Source: Palleronia salina (GTDB taxonomy: Bacteria > Pseudomonadota > Alphaproteobacteria > Rhodobacterales > Rhodobacteraceae). From it: DNA of 64,000 nucleotides. The notes beneath the pieces were generated by a model. It was not told the origin of the DNA and searched no databases. It worked only from the letters and a program-made list of their open reading frames with translations. Both the position numbers and the translations under genes were made by a program. The stretch lies in contig NZ_FQZA01000003.1 of the NCBI RefSeq assembly GCF_900141995.1, forward strand, positions 186,001 to 250,000, read 5' to 3'. Shown here piece by piece: positions 16,927 through 26,437 of the stretch (the stretch's first letter is position 1; each line of letters begins with the position of its first letter).

Positions 16927-19143
16927 TTGGCAGACACGCACGACGATCAAGATGGCCCGGGCTGGTTCGACGAGGGCGCGCTGGTCGCCGTCCTGACCGC
17001 CCAGCCGCTGGACCGGACCCTGGACTACCGCGCGCCCGAGGGCGGGTGCGCGGCAGGCGCCTTCGTCGAGGTGCCGCTCGGCCCGCGCCGGGTGCTTGGC
17101 GTGGTCTGGGGGCCGGGTCTCGGCGATTTCGACGCCGCCAAGGTGCGCAGCGTACACAAGGTGCTGGACGTGCCGCCCATGACCGAGGAGATGCGCATCT
17201 TCCTCGGCCGCGCCGCCGATTACACCCTGACCCCGCTGCCCGCGATGCTGCGGCTCGCCACCCGCGCGCCGGGCCTGGGCGACGGCCCGGCCATGCGCCG
17301 CGTCTTTGCCCGCGGCCTGGCCGAGCCCGACCGCATGACCGACGCCCGCGCCCGCGTTCTCGACGTGCTGGACGAACAGGAGGACGCGGTCTTCACCCAG
17401 AAGGAACTGGCCGACCTCGCCGGTGTCAGCGGCGGCGTCGTGAAGGGCCTGGCGGCGCAGGGCGTGATCGAGGAGCGCGCCGCGCCCCGCGACCTGCCGT
17501 TCCCGCAGCTGGATCCGGACCTGCCGGGCAAGGCCCTGACCGATGACCAGGCGGCGGCGGCCGGGACCCTGGCGGAAGGGGTCGCCGCGCGCAGTTATGC
17601 CACCACCATGCTGCGCGGCGTCACCGGGTCGGGCAAGACCGAGGTGTATCTCGAAGCGGTGGCGGCCTGCCTGCGCGCCGGGCGGCAGGCACTGGTCCTG
17701 CTGCCCGAGATCGCCCTGACCGCCGAGTTCCTCGACCGGGTCGAACAGCGCTTCGGCGCCCGCCCGGCCGAGTGGCATTCCGGCGTGACCATGACCGAGC
17801 GGCGGCGCGTCTGGCGGATGATCGGCCAGGGCAACGCGCAACTTGTGGTGGGCGCGCGTTCGGCCCTGTTCCTGCCGTACCGCGACCTTGGCCTGATCGT
17901 CGTGGATGAGGAACACGACACCTCCTACAAGCAGGAGGACGGCGTGCTCTATTCCGCGCGCGACATGGCGGTCCTGCGTGCAGCCATAGCCGGGGCGCAG
18001 GTGGTGCTGGCCTCGGCCACGCCGTCGCTGGAGACCTGGGCGAATGTCGAAGCGGGCAAGTACCGCGCGCTCAGCCTGACCTCGCGCTTCGGCCCGGCCC
18101 GGATGCCCGAGATGCGCGCCATCGACATGCGGTCCGAGGATCTGCCCGGCGGTCGCTGGATCTCGCCCAGCCTGAAGGCCGAGGTCGAGGCGCGGCTGGA
18201 GCGGGGCGAGCAGTCGCTGCTGTTCCTCAACCGCCGCGGCTATGCGCCGGTGACGATCTGCCGGGCCTGCGGCCACCAGGTGGGTTGCGACCATTGCGAC
18301 GCCCGCATGGTCGAGCACCGGTTCCTCAAGCGGCTGGTCTGCCACCAATGCGGCGAGACCAAGCCGGTGCCCGAGGTCTGCCCGGCCTGCGAGGTCGAGG
18401 GCAAGCTGGCCGCCGTCGGCCCCGGGGTCGAGCGGATGGGCGAAGAGGCGGCGGCGGTCTTTCCCGACGCGCGGGTCGAGGTGCTGTCGTCGGACATGTA
18501 TTCCTCGGCCCGCGCGCTGAAGGCCCGGATCGCCGCCATCGCCGAGGGCGAGGCGGATATCGTCATCGGAACGCAGCTGGTGGCCAAGGGGCACAACTTC
18601 CCCAAGCTGACGCTGGTGGGCGTGATCGACGCCGATCTGGGGCTTCAAGGCAGCGACCTGCGGGCGGCCGAGCGGACGTTCCAGCTCATGCGGCAGGTGG
18701 CGGGGCGCGCGGGCCGGGCCGAGGCGCCGGGCACCGCGCTGTTGCAGACGTTCCAGCCCGAGCATCCGGTGATCCGCGCCATCGTCGCGGGCGACGAGGA
18801 CGGGTTCTGGTCGGCCGAGGCGGCCGAGCGGCGGGCGGCGGGCGTGCCGCCCTACGGCCGCATGGCGGGTATCGTTCTGAGCGCGCCGGACGTTCAGGCG
18901 GTGTTCGACCTGGGCGCCGACATGGCGCGACGCGACGGTCCCCTGCGCCGGATCGGCGCGCAGCTGTTCGGGCCGGCACCCGCGCCCATCGCGCGCATCC
19001 GGGGCCGCCACCGGGTGCGCCTGCTGGTCAAGGCCGACAAGGCCGCGCCGTTGCAGGCCGCATTGTCGGACTGGCTGCGGCAGTTCCGCTGGAAGGGCGA
19101 CATCCGGGTGAGCGTCGATATCGACCCGCAGAGTTTCTACTGA
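16927..19143 (+). CDS. priA: Primosomal protein N' (replication restart helicase PriA)
   Basis: A 738-residue superfamily 2 helicase that recognises abandoned forks and reloads the replisome. The N-terminal 3'-end-binding domain (VAVLTAQPLDRTLDYRAP) is followed by Walker A GVTGSGKT, the DEEH box (VVDEEHDTSYKQEDG) and SATPS. A zinc-binding insert has paired cysteines (CRACGHQVGCDHCD, CHQCGE, CPAC), and the helicase motifs GTQLVAKGHNFP and RAAERTFQLMRQVAGRAGR complete the set. The start is inferred as TTG at 16927; an ATG at 16861 is the alternative. It is divergent from the DUF484-xerC pair. Confidence 0.93.
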   Translation: MADTHDDQDGPGWFDEGALVAVLTAQPLDRTLDYRAPEGGCAAGAFVEVPLGPRRVLGVVWGPGLGDFDAAKVRSVHKVLDVPPMTEEMRIFLGRAADYTLTPLPAMLRLATRAPGLGDGPAMRRVFARGLAEPDRMTDARARVLDVLDEQEDAVFTQKELADLAGVSGGVVKGLAAQGVIEERAAPRDLPFPQLDPDLPGKALTDDQAAAAGTLAEGVAARSYATTMLRGVTGSGKTEVYLEAVAACLRAGRQALVLLPEIALTAEFLDRVEQRFGARPAEWHSGVTMTERRRVWRMIGQGNAQLVVGARSALFLPYRDLGLIVVDEEHDTSYKQEDGVLYSARDMAVLRAAIAGAQVVLASATPSLETWANVEAGKYRALSLTSRFGPARMPEMRAIDMRSEDLPGGRWISPSLKAEVEARLERGEQSLLFLNRRGYAPVTICRACGHQVGCDHCDARMVEHRFLKRLVCHQCGETKPVPEVCPACEVEGKLAAVGPGVERMGEEAAAVFPDARVEVLSSDMYSSARALKARIAAIAEGEADIVIGTQLVAKGHNFPKLTLVGVIDADLGLQGSDLRAAERTFQLMRQVAGRAGRAEAPGTALLQTFQPEHPVIRAIVAGDEDGFWSAEAAERRAAGVPPYGRMAGIVLSAPDVQAVFDLGADMARRDGPLRRIGAQLFGPAPAPIARIRGRHRVRLLVKADKAAPLQAALSDWLRQFRWKGDIRVSVDIDPQSFY

Positions 19144-19239
19144 ACCGCGCGTTTCTTGACCGACATCAATGCGGGCGCTCAACCCTTGCCCCAGGGTGTC
19201 CTTGCCGGACCGGGGAGGGGAGGGGGCCGCAGAGTGGAC

Positions 19240-20022
19240 ATGCCAGCAGACAGCGTCACGCGGCCCCCAGCCCTGGGCCGCCCCGACCGGGCCCTATTCG
19301 CCGAGGCACTCGCGCTCGCGTGGTCGGATTTCCGCGCCGCGCCGCGCTTCGGGCTGGCGGTGTCCGGCGTCTACGTGGTGCTGGGCTGGTTGATCGCATG
19401 GATCACCGTGGCCAGCGGCACGACCTACTGGCTGGTGCTCGCCGCCATGGGGTTCCCGCTGATCGCGCCCTTCGCCGCCGTTGCGCTTTACGACGTGTCG
19501 CGGCGGATGGACCTGCGCCAGCCGCTGACCTGGCGCGCGGTCCTGGCCGAGACTTTGGCGCAGCGCACCGGGCAGCTTCCGGTGCTGGGCGCGGCGATGG
19601 TCATCCTGTTCCTGTTCTGGTTCTTCCTCGGCCACATGATCTTCGCGCTGTTCCTGGGGCTGTCGCCGATGACGAACGTCTCGACGGGGCTGGACGTCTA
19701 CCTGACGGCGAACGGGCTGGGGATGCTGGCCTTCGGGACCCTGGTGGGCGGGGTCTTCGCGCTGGTGCTGTTCTCGACCTCGGTCATGGCGCTGCCGATG
19801 CTGCTGGACCGGGACATCGACGTGATCACCGCGATGATCGCCAGCGCGGGCTACGTGCGGCGCCATCCCGTCCCGATGCTGGGCTGGGGGCTGATGATCG
19901 CGGGGCTGACGGTGCTGGCGATCGTGCCGGGGTTCCTTGGCCTGCTGGTGGTGTTGCCGTTGCTGGGACACGCGAGCTGGCACCTTTACGCGCTGGCCGT
20001 GGTCCGGGCGCGGCAGGAATGA
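19240..20022 (+). CDS. DUF2189 family membrane protein
   Basis: A 260-residue integral membrane protein with about six hydrophobic helices (for example FGLAVSGVYVVLGWLIAW, AAMVILFLFWFFLGHMIFAL and MLGWGLMIAGLTVLAIV). The central segment ALPMLLDRDIDVITAMIAS is typical of DUF2189, a family of unknown function common in alphaproteobacteria. The start is ATG 19240 or GTG 19234, both below a GGAGGGGAGGGGG ribosome site; the frame also reaches a TTG at 19156. It follows priA closely and may share its transcript. Confidence 0.75.
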   Translation: MPADSVTRPPALGRPDRALFAEALALAWSDFRAAPRFGLAVSGVYVVLGWLIAWITVASGTTYWLVLAAMGFPLIAPFAAVALYDVSRRMDLRQPLTWRAVLAETLAQRTGQLPVLGAAMVILFLFWFFLGHMIFALFLGLSPMTNVSTGLDVYLTANGLGMLAFGTLVGGVFALVLFSTSVMALPMLLDRDIDVITAMIASAGYVRRHPVPMLGWGLMIAGLTVLAIVPGFLGLLVVLPLLGHASWHLYALAVVRARQE

Positions 20023-20050
20023 AAAAGGGCCGCGCGTTGCCGCGCGGCCC
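20022..20050 (-). terminator. Intrinsic terminator, mainly for the minus-strand gene at 20074
   Basis: Perfect 10-bp arms (GGGCCGCGCG/CGCGCGGCCC, 20027-20036 and 20041-20050) with a four-base loop. On the minus strand the stem is followed by five Ts. It may also act weakly on the plus-strand DUF2189 gene. Confidence 0.8.
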
Positions 20051-20073
20051 TTCGGATCAGACGTCAGGCTGAC

Positions 20074-20847
20074 TTAGCCCTGATCGGCGGTCGTCGCTTC
20101 GCGCGGCTGCCCGTCGGGACCGTAGAAGACGATCTCGACGCCTTCTTCCAGCTCGTCACGCAGCGAGGCGATTTCCTCGGCGCGGAGCTGCTGTTCGATC
20201 TGCGGGCGCACCTGCTCGAGCGGCGGCAGTTCGGCATCGCTGTTGGCGGCCGCTTCGTCGTAGACGCGCTGCACGGCCTCGTCGGTCACGACGCCTTCCA
20301 TGCGGTCGCTCACGTAGGCTTCGATGGTGGCGTTCTCGTCCTGCATGCCCTGGCCGGACTGCGCACCGGAGCTGTCGCTCGCGGCCATGTCGGTCGTGTC
20401 GTCGCTCATCTCGGTCGAACCGGCGCTGTCGTCCGAGGCCATCTCGGTTTCGTCGCCGGTGCTATCCGAGCTGTCGGCGGCGTTGGCCTGCTGTTCGCTC
20501 TCGGCGCTCTGACCGTTCGTGCGGGCGGCATCCATCAGGATCAGCTCGCGCAGGACCAGCTGGTCGACCACGAAGGGAATCAGCTGCTCGGCCGGACGCT
20601 GTTGCATCTGCGGCGGCAGCGACTGCACGGCCGCGGTTACGTCGGACGCGGTGATCTCGGTCGTGCCGACGGTCACGATCAGCGGGTCGGCGGCGGTCTC
20701 GGCGCCGTCCATCCCCGAGCTGTCCATGGTCTCGGTCTGGGCCGTTTCGGTCTGGTCGCCGCTCATCTCGGCATTGGAATGCTCCTCGGCCAGCACCGGG
20801 CCGGCGGCGAGGGTGGCGGCGATTGCGGTCGTCGTCAGAAATTTCAT
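20074..20847 (-). CDS. SurA-N/foldase-like periplasmic protein with acidic Ser-rich insert
   Basis: A 257-residue exported protein with a signal peptide (MKFLTTTAIAATLAAGPVLA). Residues about 55-110 (LIVTVGTTEITASDVTAAV, then PFVVDQLVLRELILMDAA) resemble the N-terminal helical domain of SurA/PrsA-type foldases. This is followed by a low-complexity Ser/Asp/Glu/Met/Thr/Ala segment of about 60 residues. The C-terminal part (YDEAAANSDAELPPLEQVRPQIEQQLRAEEI) resembles the helix that closes SurA-N domains. No parvulin PPIase domain is visible. It may be a chaperone without isomerase activity, or a divergent member. Expressed alone, with its own terminator. Confidence 0.65.
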   Translation of the reverse strand: MKFLTTTAIAATLAAGPVLAEEHSNAEMSGDQTETAQTETMDSSGMDGAETAADPLIVTVGTTEITASDVTAAVQSLPPQMQQRPAEQLIPFVVDQLVLRELILMDAARTNGQSAESEQQANAADSSDSTGDETEMASDDSAGSTEMSDDTTDMAASDSSGAQSGQGMQDENATIEAYVSDRMEGVVTDEAVQRVYDEAAANSDAELPPLEQVRPQIEQQLRAEEIASLRDELEEGVEIVFYGPDGQPREATTADQG

Positions 20848-20982
20848 GTCGGATATCCTCCGTTTCGATCAGTTCGGGGGGATAACGGGCACCCCCGGGG
20901 CCGGTGTTCCATCACGATGCCCGACCGGCGCTCGACCGCGCACGGACTTCCCTTCGATCCCGCCGCGGCGTAAGGCACTCCC

Positions 20983-22212
20983 ATGCGCATCGTCCCCCTG
21001 TCCCAGGCGCGCGAGCTGCCCCTGTGGCGCAGGCCCGTGACGCTTCTTCTGCTGATGGCGTTCGCCATGCCGCTGGCTTTTGCCACGTGGTCCGCGCTTC
21101 TCAACAATTTCGTGATCGAGGTCGCCGATTTCACCGGTGTCGAGATCGGATGGTTGCACACCGTCCGCGAGATCCCAGGCTTCCTGGCGGTCGGCGTGAT
21201 CGCGCTGATCATCTTCATCCGCGAACAGGTGCTGGGCCTCGTGTCCCTGCTGCTTCTGGGCGCGGCCACGGCGATCACCGCCTATTTTCCCAGCCTTGGC
21301 GGGATCCTCACGCTGACCATGCTCAGCTCCATCGGGTTTCACTACTACGAGACCGTGAACCAGAGCTTGCAACTGCAATGGCTGCCGAAGGACCGGGCGC
21401 CACAGGTGCTGGGCTGGCTGGTGGCGGTGGGCTCGGCCGCCGCGCTTCTGAGCTACAGCCTGCTGGTCGTCACGTGGCGCGCCTTCGATCTGAGCTATGC
21501 CACCGTCTACATGTTGGGCGGCGGCGCGACGGTGCTGATCGCCATCTATTGCATGGTCGTCTTCCCGCAGTTCCAGGCCCCTGATCCGCAGCTGAAGACC
21601 TTCGTGCTCCGCCGCCGCTACTGGCTCTATTACGCGCTGCAATTCATGTCGGGCGCGCGCCGGCAGATCTTCGTGGTCTTCGCGGCTTTCATGATGGTCG
21701 AGCGGTTCGGCTTCGACGTGCACGAGGTGACGGCGCTGCTGCTGATCAACTTCGTGGCCAACATGATCCTGGCGCCTTTCATGGGGCGCGCGGTGCACCG
21801 GTTCGGCGAACGGGCGACGCTGGGTTTCGAGTATATCGGCCTGATCGTGGTCTTCCTGATGTATGGCGGGATCTACTATTTCGGCTGGGGCGTGGCGCTG
21901 GCCGCGACGCTTTACGTGGTCGATCACATCTTCTTCGCGCTGGCCTTCGCGCTGAAGACCTATTTCCAGAAGATCGCGGACCCGCGCGATATCGCGCCCA
22001 CCGCCGCCGTGGCCTTCACGATCAACCACATCGCGGCCGTGTTCCTGCCCGCGGGGCTGGGATACCTGTGGGTGGTGTCGCCGGGCGCCGTCTTCGGCCT
22101 TGCGGCGGGCATGGCGGCCACGTCGCTGATGCTGGCGCTGATGATCCCTCGCCACCCCGCGCCGGGGAACGAGACGATCCTGAATCGCCTTGCCGCGACA
22201 CCGGCGCAGTAG
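20983..22212 (+). CDS. MFS transporter
   Basis: A 409-residue major facilitator superfamily protein with about twelve hydrophobic helices. It starts [22 protein letters not shown], with TREIP-type charged loops between helices 2 and 3 and a short central loop ([20 protein letters not shown]) separating two six-helix halves. The substrate is not evident. The gene is divergent from the SurA-N-like gene and is followed after 53 bases by msrA. The ATG gives a sensible cytoplasmic N-terminus. Confidence 0.83.
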   Translation: MRIVPLSQARELPLWRRPVTLLLLMAFAMPLAFATWSALLNNFVIEVADFTGVEIGWLHTVREIPGFLAVGVIALIIFIREQVLGLVSLLLLGAATAITAYFPSLGGILTLTMLSSIGFHYYETVNQSLQLQWLPKDRAPQVLGWLVAVGSAAALLSYSLLVVTWRAFDLSYATVYMLGGGATVLIAIYCMVVFPQFQAPDPQLKTFVLRRRYWLYYALQFMSGARRQIFVVFAAFMMVERFGFDVHEVTALLLINFVANMILAPFMGRAVHRFGERATLGFEYIGLIVVFLMYGGIYYFGWGVALAATLYVVDHIFFALAFALKTYFQKIADPRDIAPTAAVAFTINHIAAVFLPAGLGYLWVVSPGAVFGLAAGMAATSLMLALMIPRHPAPGNETILNRLAATPAQ

Positions 22213-22265
22213 CAAGGGCCGCCGGTCGTCCCTATATCAGGCGCAACCGCGATAAGGAGATTTCC

Positions 22266-22925
22266 ATGTTCCAGATCCTGCGCAAGAAAGCCGAGATGGT
22301 GTCGAAGGACGAAGCCCTGACCGGCCGCGAGGCCCCCATCGCCACGGCCGCCACGCATTACGTGCTCGACCGTCCGCTGACCGCCGAGGTGCCCGAGGGC
22401 CACGAGGTCGCCGTGTTCGGCATGGGCTGCTTCTGGGGTGTGGAACGGATGTTCTGGAAGCTGCCCGGCGTCTGGCTGACCATGGTCGGCTACGCGGGCG
22501 GCTATACCCCGAACCCGACCTACGAAGAGGTCTGCACCGGCCGCACCGGCCATAACGAGGTCGTCCGCGTCGTCTACGACCCCGAGGTGATCACCTACGA
22601 GGACCTGCTGAAGGTGTTCTGGGAAGGCCACGACCCGACCCAGGGCATGCGGCAGGGCAACGACGTGGGCACCCAGTACCGCTCGGGCATCTACACCACG
22701 ACCGACGCGCAGAAGCAGGCGGCCAAGGCCACCCTCGACACCTTTGCCGAGCGGATGCGCGCCGCCGGGTTCGGCGAGATCACGACCGAGATCACGGACG
22801 CGCCGACCTTCTATTTCGCCGAAGGCTATCACCAGCAGTACCTGGCGAAGAATCCCGGTGGGTATTGCGGGATCGGCGGCACGGGCGTGACCTGCCCGAT
22901 CGGCACCGGACTGCCCGCGACCTGA
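22266..22925 (+). CDS. msrA: Peptide-methionine (S)-S-oxide reductase MsrA
   Basis: A 219-residue enzyme that reduces methionine-S-sulfoxide in oxidised proteins using thioredoxin. The active-site motif GCFWG contains the catalytic cysteine C55. The conserved [14 protein letters not shown] and [17 protein letters not shown] blocks follow, and two C-terminal cysteines (about C201 and C210) can serve as resolving residues. A strong AAGGAGA ribosome site precedes the ATG at 22266; the frame is open upstream but homology starts here. A clear terminator lies downstream. Confidence 0.96.
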   Translation: MFQILRKKAEMVSKDEALTGREAPIATAATHYVLDRPLTAEVPEGHEVAVFGMGCFWGVERMFWKLPGVWLTMVGYAGGYTPNPTYEEVCTGRTGHNEVVRVVYDPEVITYEDLLKVFWEGHDPTQGMRQGNDVGTQYRSGIYTTTDAQKQAAKATLDTFAERMRAAGFGEITTEITDAPTFYFAEGYHQQYLAKNPGGYCGIGGTGVTCPIGTGLPAT

Positions 22926-22957
22926 CGGCGCCCCACGAGGCAACACCTGTAACGACG

Positions 22958-22987
22958 GCCGCGCGAAGGAAGCTTCGCGCGGCTTTT
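22958..22987 (+). terminator. Rho-independent terminator after msrA
   Basis: Perfect 11-bp arms (GCCGCGCGAAG/CTTCGCGCGGC) with a four-base loop are followed by TTTT. Confidence 0.88.
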
Positions 22988-23084
22988 CCGTGCCCCCCGA
23001 TACGGTTGCAAGGCCGCGTCTTCGGAACCGCGGCGCGTGCGCTGCGGTTCTGACCGGACACACGATCATCGTTCGCAGGCGCTC

Positions 23085-23090
23085 GGGAGG
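23085..23090 (+). promoter_or_regulatory. Ribosome binding site for a TTG start
   Basis: GGGAGG lies five bases before the TTG at 23096, with no ATG in a comparable position. It fixes the symporter start. Confidence 0.6.
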
Positions 23091-23095
23091 CGGCA

Positions 23096-24703
23096 TTGGA
23101 AGACGTTCAGCAGGCAATCACCGGTTTGGACATCGGGGTCATCGCCGCCTATTTCGGCGTGGTCATCCTGATCGGCGTCTGGGTGTCCAAGCGCACCTCG
23201 TCCAGCGACGACCTGTTTCTTGCCGGGCGATCGCTGGGCTGGGCGGCCATCGGATTTTCGCTGTTCGCCTCGAACATCTCGTCCTCGACGCTCATCGGTC
23301 TCACGGGCTCGGCCTATACCACGGGTATCGCACCCTCGGCCTACGAGTGGATGGCGGGCATCCCGCTGCTGATCATGGCCTTCGTGTTCGCGCCGATCTT
23401 CCTGAAATCGAAGATCACAACAACGCCCGAGTATCTCGACCGCCGCTACAGCCGGCGCACGCGGCTGTATTTCTCGGGCCTGACGATCTTCTTTACCGTC
23501 GTGGTCGATTGCGCCGGCGGGCTTTACGCCGGGGGGCTGGTGCTGAACACCTTCTTCCCGAACGTGCCGCTCTGGGCCAGTTCGCTGGCGATCGGGCTTT
23601 TCGCCGGGATCTACACGGCGGCGGGCGGCCTGAAGGCGGTCGTCTACACCGACGTGCTGCAGGCCGTGGTCCTGATCGGCGGCTCGGCGATCCTGGCCTT
23701 CATGATGTTCGCGCAGCTGGATTTCTCGTTCGCCGAGATCCGCGAGAGCGTGCCGAACGAGAACCACCTGAGCATGGTGCTGCCGCTGTCGAACGAGACG
23801 CTGCCCTGGCCGGGCCTGTTCTTCGGCGTGTCGCTGCTGGGCTTCTGGTACTGGGTCACCAACCAGTACATCGTGCAGCGCATCCTGGGCGCCCGGTCGC
23901 TGCCCGACGCCCAGTGGGGCGCGATCCTGGGCGGCATGCTGAAGATCCTGCCGCTGTTCATCATGGTGTTTCCGGGCGCCATGGCCACCGCGATCCTGCC
24001 GGATATCGAGACGGCGGACCGGGTGTTTCCGATCATGATCACCGAGCTTTTGCCCGCGGGCCTGACGGGCCTGGTGCTGGCAGGGCTTATCGCCGCCATC
24101 ATGTCCAGCGTCGATTCCACGCTGAATTCGTCATCGACCCTCCTGATCCACGATTTCGTCACCAAGCCCGAGCAGGAAATCGAGGACAGCAAACGCAAGC
24201 GCTACGGCACCTACGCCACGCTCAGCTTCATGGTGGCGGCGATCATCTGGGCGCCGCTGATCCAGTTCGCGGGCGGGCTGTGGTCCTACCTGCAACAGAT
24301 GTTCTCGATCCTCGTGCCGCCGCTGGTGGTGCTATTCGTCATGGGCGCGCTGTCGCGGATCGGGACCGAGAAGGGCGGCTTCTACACTTTGATCTTCGGC
24401 CACACGCTGGGCGCGGTGCTGTTCTGCCTCGGCAATGCCGGTGTAATGGGCCTGTTCGGGGCCGAGCCGATCTGGCCGCTGCATTTCACCATCAACGTGG
24501 CCGTGGTCACAGTGCTCTGCCTGCTCTTCTACGTGGGCGTCAGCCTGGTGACCGACAAGAAGGACATCGACGAGCAGGTGATGTGGCGCCGCGGCATGGC
24601 GCTGGAGGACGCGGCCTACGATCAGCCCTGGTACCTGGATATCCGCTGGCACGCGCTTGTCCTGGCGGTCGCGATGGCGGCGGTGCTGTTCGTCTTCTGG
24701 TGA
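23096..24703 (+). CDS. Sodium:solute symporter (SSS family)
   Basis: A 535-residue membrane protein with 13-14 hydrophobic helices and the SSS/SGLT fold. Recognisable blocks are DDLFLAGRSLGWAAIGFSLFASNIS, TTPEYLDRRYSRRTRLYFS, GGLKAVVYTDVLQ and the sodium-site helix AAIMSSVDSTLNSSSTLL. The family imports sugars, inositol or organic solutes with sodium; the long C-terminus with extra helices resembles the SGLT subgroup, but the substrate cannot be assigned. The start is TTG with a strong ribosome site. It stands alone between the msrA terminator and prmA. Confidence 0.87.
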   Translation: MEDVQQAITGLDIGVIAAYFGVVILIGVWVSKRTSSSDDLFLAGRSLGWAAIGFSLFASNISSSTLIGLTGSAYTTGIAPSAYEWMAGIPLLIMAFVFAPIFLKSKITTTPEYLDRRYSRRTRLYFSGLTIFFTVVVDCAGGLYAGGLVLNTFFPNVPLWASSLAIGLFAGIYTAAGGLKAVVYTDVLQAVVLIGGSAILAFMMFAQLDFSFAEIRESVPNENHLSMVLPLSNETLPWPGLFFGVSLLGFWYWVTNQYIVQRILGARSLPDAQWGAILGGMLKILPLFIMVFPGAMATAILPDIETADRVFPIMITELLPAGLTGLVLAGLIAAIMSSVDSTLNSSSTLLIHDFVTKPEQEIEDSKRKRYGTYATLSFMVAAIIWAPLIQFAGGLWSYLQQMFSILVPPLVVLFVMGALSRIGTEKGGFYTLIFGHTLGAVLFCLGNAGVMGLFGAEPIWPLHFTINVAVVTVLCLLFYVGVSLVTDKKDIDEQVMWRRGMALEDAAYDQPWYLDIRWHALVLAVAMAAVLFVFW

Positions 24704-24779
24704 CGGCTTGGACTTGCTGCGGCGGGGCAATCGTGGAATGGGAAGGCGCCCCTGACCGCGCCCGACCGGAGCTTGCCCC

Positions 24780-25649
24780 ATGCCGACCTTCACCGCGCTG
24801 ACCACACTTCCCGATGCCGACAATGCCCGCGCGCTGGGCGAGGCGATGGAGCGGATGGACCCCGAGCCCACGGGCGTCGGCGTCTTCGAGATGGAGGACG
24901 ACAGCGGCCTGTGGGAGGTGGGCGCCTATTTCGAGGCCGCGCCGGACCGGGCCGCGCTGGCCGTGCTGGAAGCGGCGTTCGACACCCGGCCCTTCGTCGT
25001 CAGCGAACTGCCCGAGGTCGACTGGGTGGCCAAGGTGCGCCGCGAATTGGCCCCGGTCGAGGCCGGGCGCTTCTGGCTCTACGGCAGCCACGACGCCGAC
25101 ACCCTGCCCGAAGACCGCGTGGCCCTGCTGGTGGATGCCGCCATGGCCTTCGGCACCGGCCATCACGGCACCACCCGCGGCTGTCTCGAGGCGCTGGACC
25201 AGCTGCTGGCCGAAGGGATCACTTGCCGCAACGTGGTCGATATCGGTTGCGGCACCGCCGTCCTGGCCATGGCCGCCGCGCGCGTCTGGCCCGACCACCC
25301 CGTCCTGGCCAGCGATATCGACGCCGTGGCCGTGGACGTGGCGCGGGCAAATGTGGCGCTGAATGGGCTGAATGGCAGGGTGGATTGTGTCGAGGCCATG
25401 GGATTCGACCACGCCGACATCGCCGCACGCGCGCCCTTCGACCTGGTCTTCGCCAATATTCTAAAGGGCCCGCTGGTGGCCCTGGCGCCCGACGTGGCGC
25501 GGCACGCCGATTCGGGCGCTTTCGTGATCCTGTCGGGCATCCTGAACCCGCAGGCCGACGAGGTGATCGAGGTTTATGCACGCAACGGGATCAATCTGGT
25601 CGACCGCCGCGTGATTGGTGACTGGACGACGCTGACCCTGCGCGCCTGA
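24780..25649 (+). CDS. prmA: Ribosomal protein L11 methyltransferase
   Basis: PrmA trimethylates ribosomal protein L11. The 289-residue product has a divergent N-terminal substrate-recognition domain, then the hallmark AFGTGHHGTTRGCLEALD and the AdoMet site VVDIGCGTAVLAMAAARVWP, followed by the acidic SDIDAVAV and NILKGPLVALAP catalytic-type motif. The family length is normal. An ATG with no strong ribosome site is used; no better start is seen. Confidence 0.93.
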   Translation: MPTFTALTTLPDADNARALGEAMERMDPEPTGVGVFEMEDDSGLWEVGAYFEAAPDRAALAVLEAAFDTRPFVVSELPEVDWVAKVRRELAPVEAGRFWLYGSHDADTLPEDRVALLVDAAMAFGTGHHGTTRGCLEALDQLLAEGITCRNVVDIGCGTAVLAMAAARVWPDHPVLASDIDAVAVDVARANVALNGLNGRVDCVEAMGFDHADIAARAPFDLVFANILKGPLVALAPDVARHADSGAFVILSGILNPQADEVIEVYARNGINLVDRRVIGDWTTLTLRA

Positions 25650-25782
25650 GCCGGGAAAGCGCCCGGTTTCGGCCGCGAAGGGCCCGATTTTCGCCAGATT
25701 AGCCCGATTTGCCCCATTCCTGCCACATTCCGGGGCAATAACGCCTCCTGTCGGTGGGGGCCGACAACCGGGATGCTGCAAG

Positions 25783-26163
25783 ATGGCCTACTTGACCGAA
25801 GCGAATTTCGATAGCCGCTCGAAGCGGATCATCAAGAACGCCAAGATCGCCAAGCGCGGTCGGATTCACACGATCACCGAAGACGGGCTGATCATCAGCC
25901 GTCCGCGCCTCGTGCGCCGCGAACTGCCGCTGATGGGCCTGATGCGCATCGCGCTTGCCCTGTGGGTGTTCAAGGCGCTGGCGATCCTGAACCTGGGCGT
26001 GGGTGACTACCAGGCGCGCGTCGAGACGCTGGCCGGTGGAAACAGCGTCGACCAGGCGGCGGCGTTCCTGCTGAACGGCGACGCGCTGACGCTGGCGGTG
26101 GTCGATCTGGTCCAGCGCGGCATGAACATCCTGCAAGCGATGGAACTGGCGGCGATCTTCTGA
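25783..26163 (+). CDS. Conserved hypothetical protein
   Basis: A 126-residue protein without a recognised domain. It has a basic N-terminal third (SRSKRIIKNAKIAKRGRIHTITEDGLIISRPR-type), a hydrophobic helix at about 50-68 (LPLMGLMRIALALWVFKALAIL) and a second weakly hydrophobic region at the C-terminus (ALTLAVVDLVQRGMNILQAME). It could be membrane-associated. The 133-base leader contains two inverted repeats (TTGCCCC/GGGGCAA and TGTCGG/CCGACA) and two GCCCGATTT repeats, which may be regulatory. I recall similar proteins in Rhodobacterales only, without a function. Confidence 0.65.
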   Translation: MAYLTEANFDSRSKRIIKNAKIAKRGRIHTITEDGLIISRPRLVRRELPLMGLMRIALALWVFKALAILNLGVGDYQARVETLAGGNSVDQAAAFLLNGDALTLAVVDLVQRGMNILQAMELAAIF

Positions 26164-26182
26164 AGGGGATGGATCGCGCCGG

Positions 26183-26215
26183 GGAAGGCTGCGCGGGTGG
26201 GGCGCGCAGCCTTCC
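26183..26215. terminator. Hairpin between convergent genes
   Basis: Perfect 13-bp arms (GGAAGGCTGCGCG/CGCGCAGCCTTCC) enclose a seven-base loop between the hypothetical gene and the DUF1127 gene. There is no T-run on either side, so termination is inferred from stem strength and position. Confidence 0.55.
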
Positions 26216-26233
26216 AAATGGTGCGGGCTGCCC

Positions 26234-26437
26234 TCAGATGTGGCGGCCCATGGCGCGAATGTCCTCGCGCGTGAGACCGATATCGAACAGCTCTTCGTCG
26301 GTCAGGCTGGACAGAACCTTCTGGGTCTTGCGAACACGGGTGGCGTCCACAACGGCGTAGGCCAGACGCACGAGATAGGTGGCGATGCGGGTGCTGAGCG
26401 CTTCGCCGGTGGGGCGGGACATGTCGTAGATTGCCAT
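26234..26437 (-). CDS. DUF1127 small protein
   Basis: A 67-residue protein whose C-terminal half (LSSLTDEELFDIGLTREDIRAMG) is the DUF1127 motif. This family of short arginine-rich proteins includes small RNA- or phosphate-related regulators in alphaproteobacteria. The role here is unknown. An AAGGA site lies before the ATG at 26437; a longer reading frame upstream is not supported. It is convergent with the preceding hypothetical gene. Confidence 0.8.
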   Translation of the reverse strand: MAIYDMSRPTGEALSTRIATYLVRLAYAVVDATRVRKTQKVLSSLTDEELFDIGLTREDIRAMGRHI

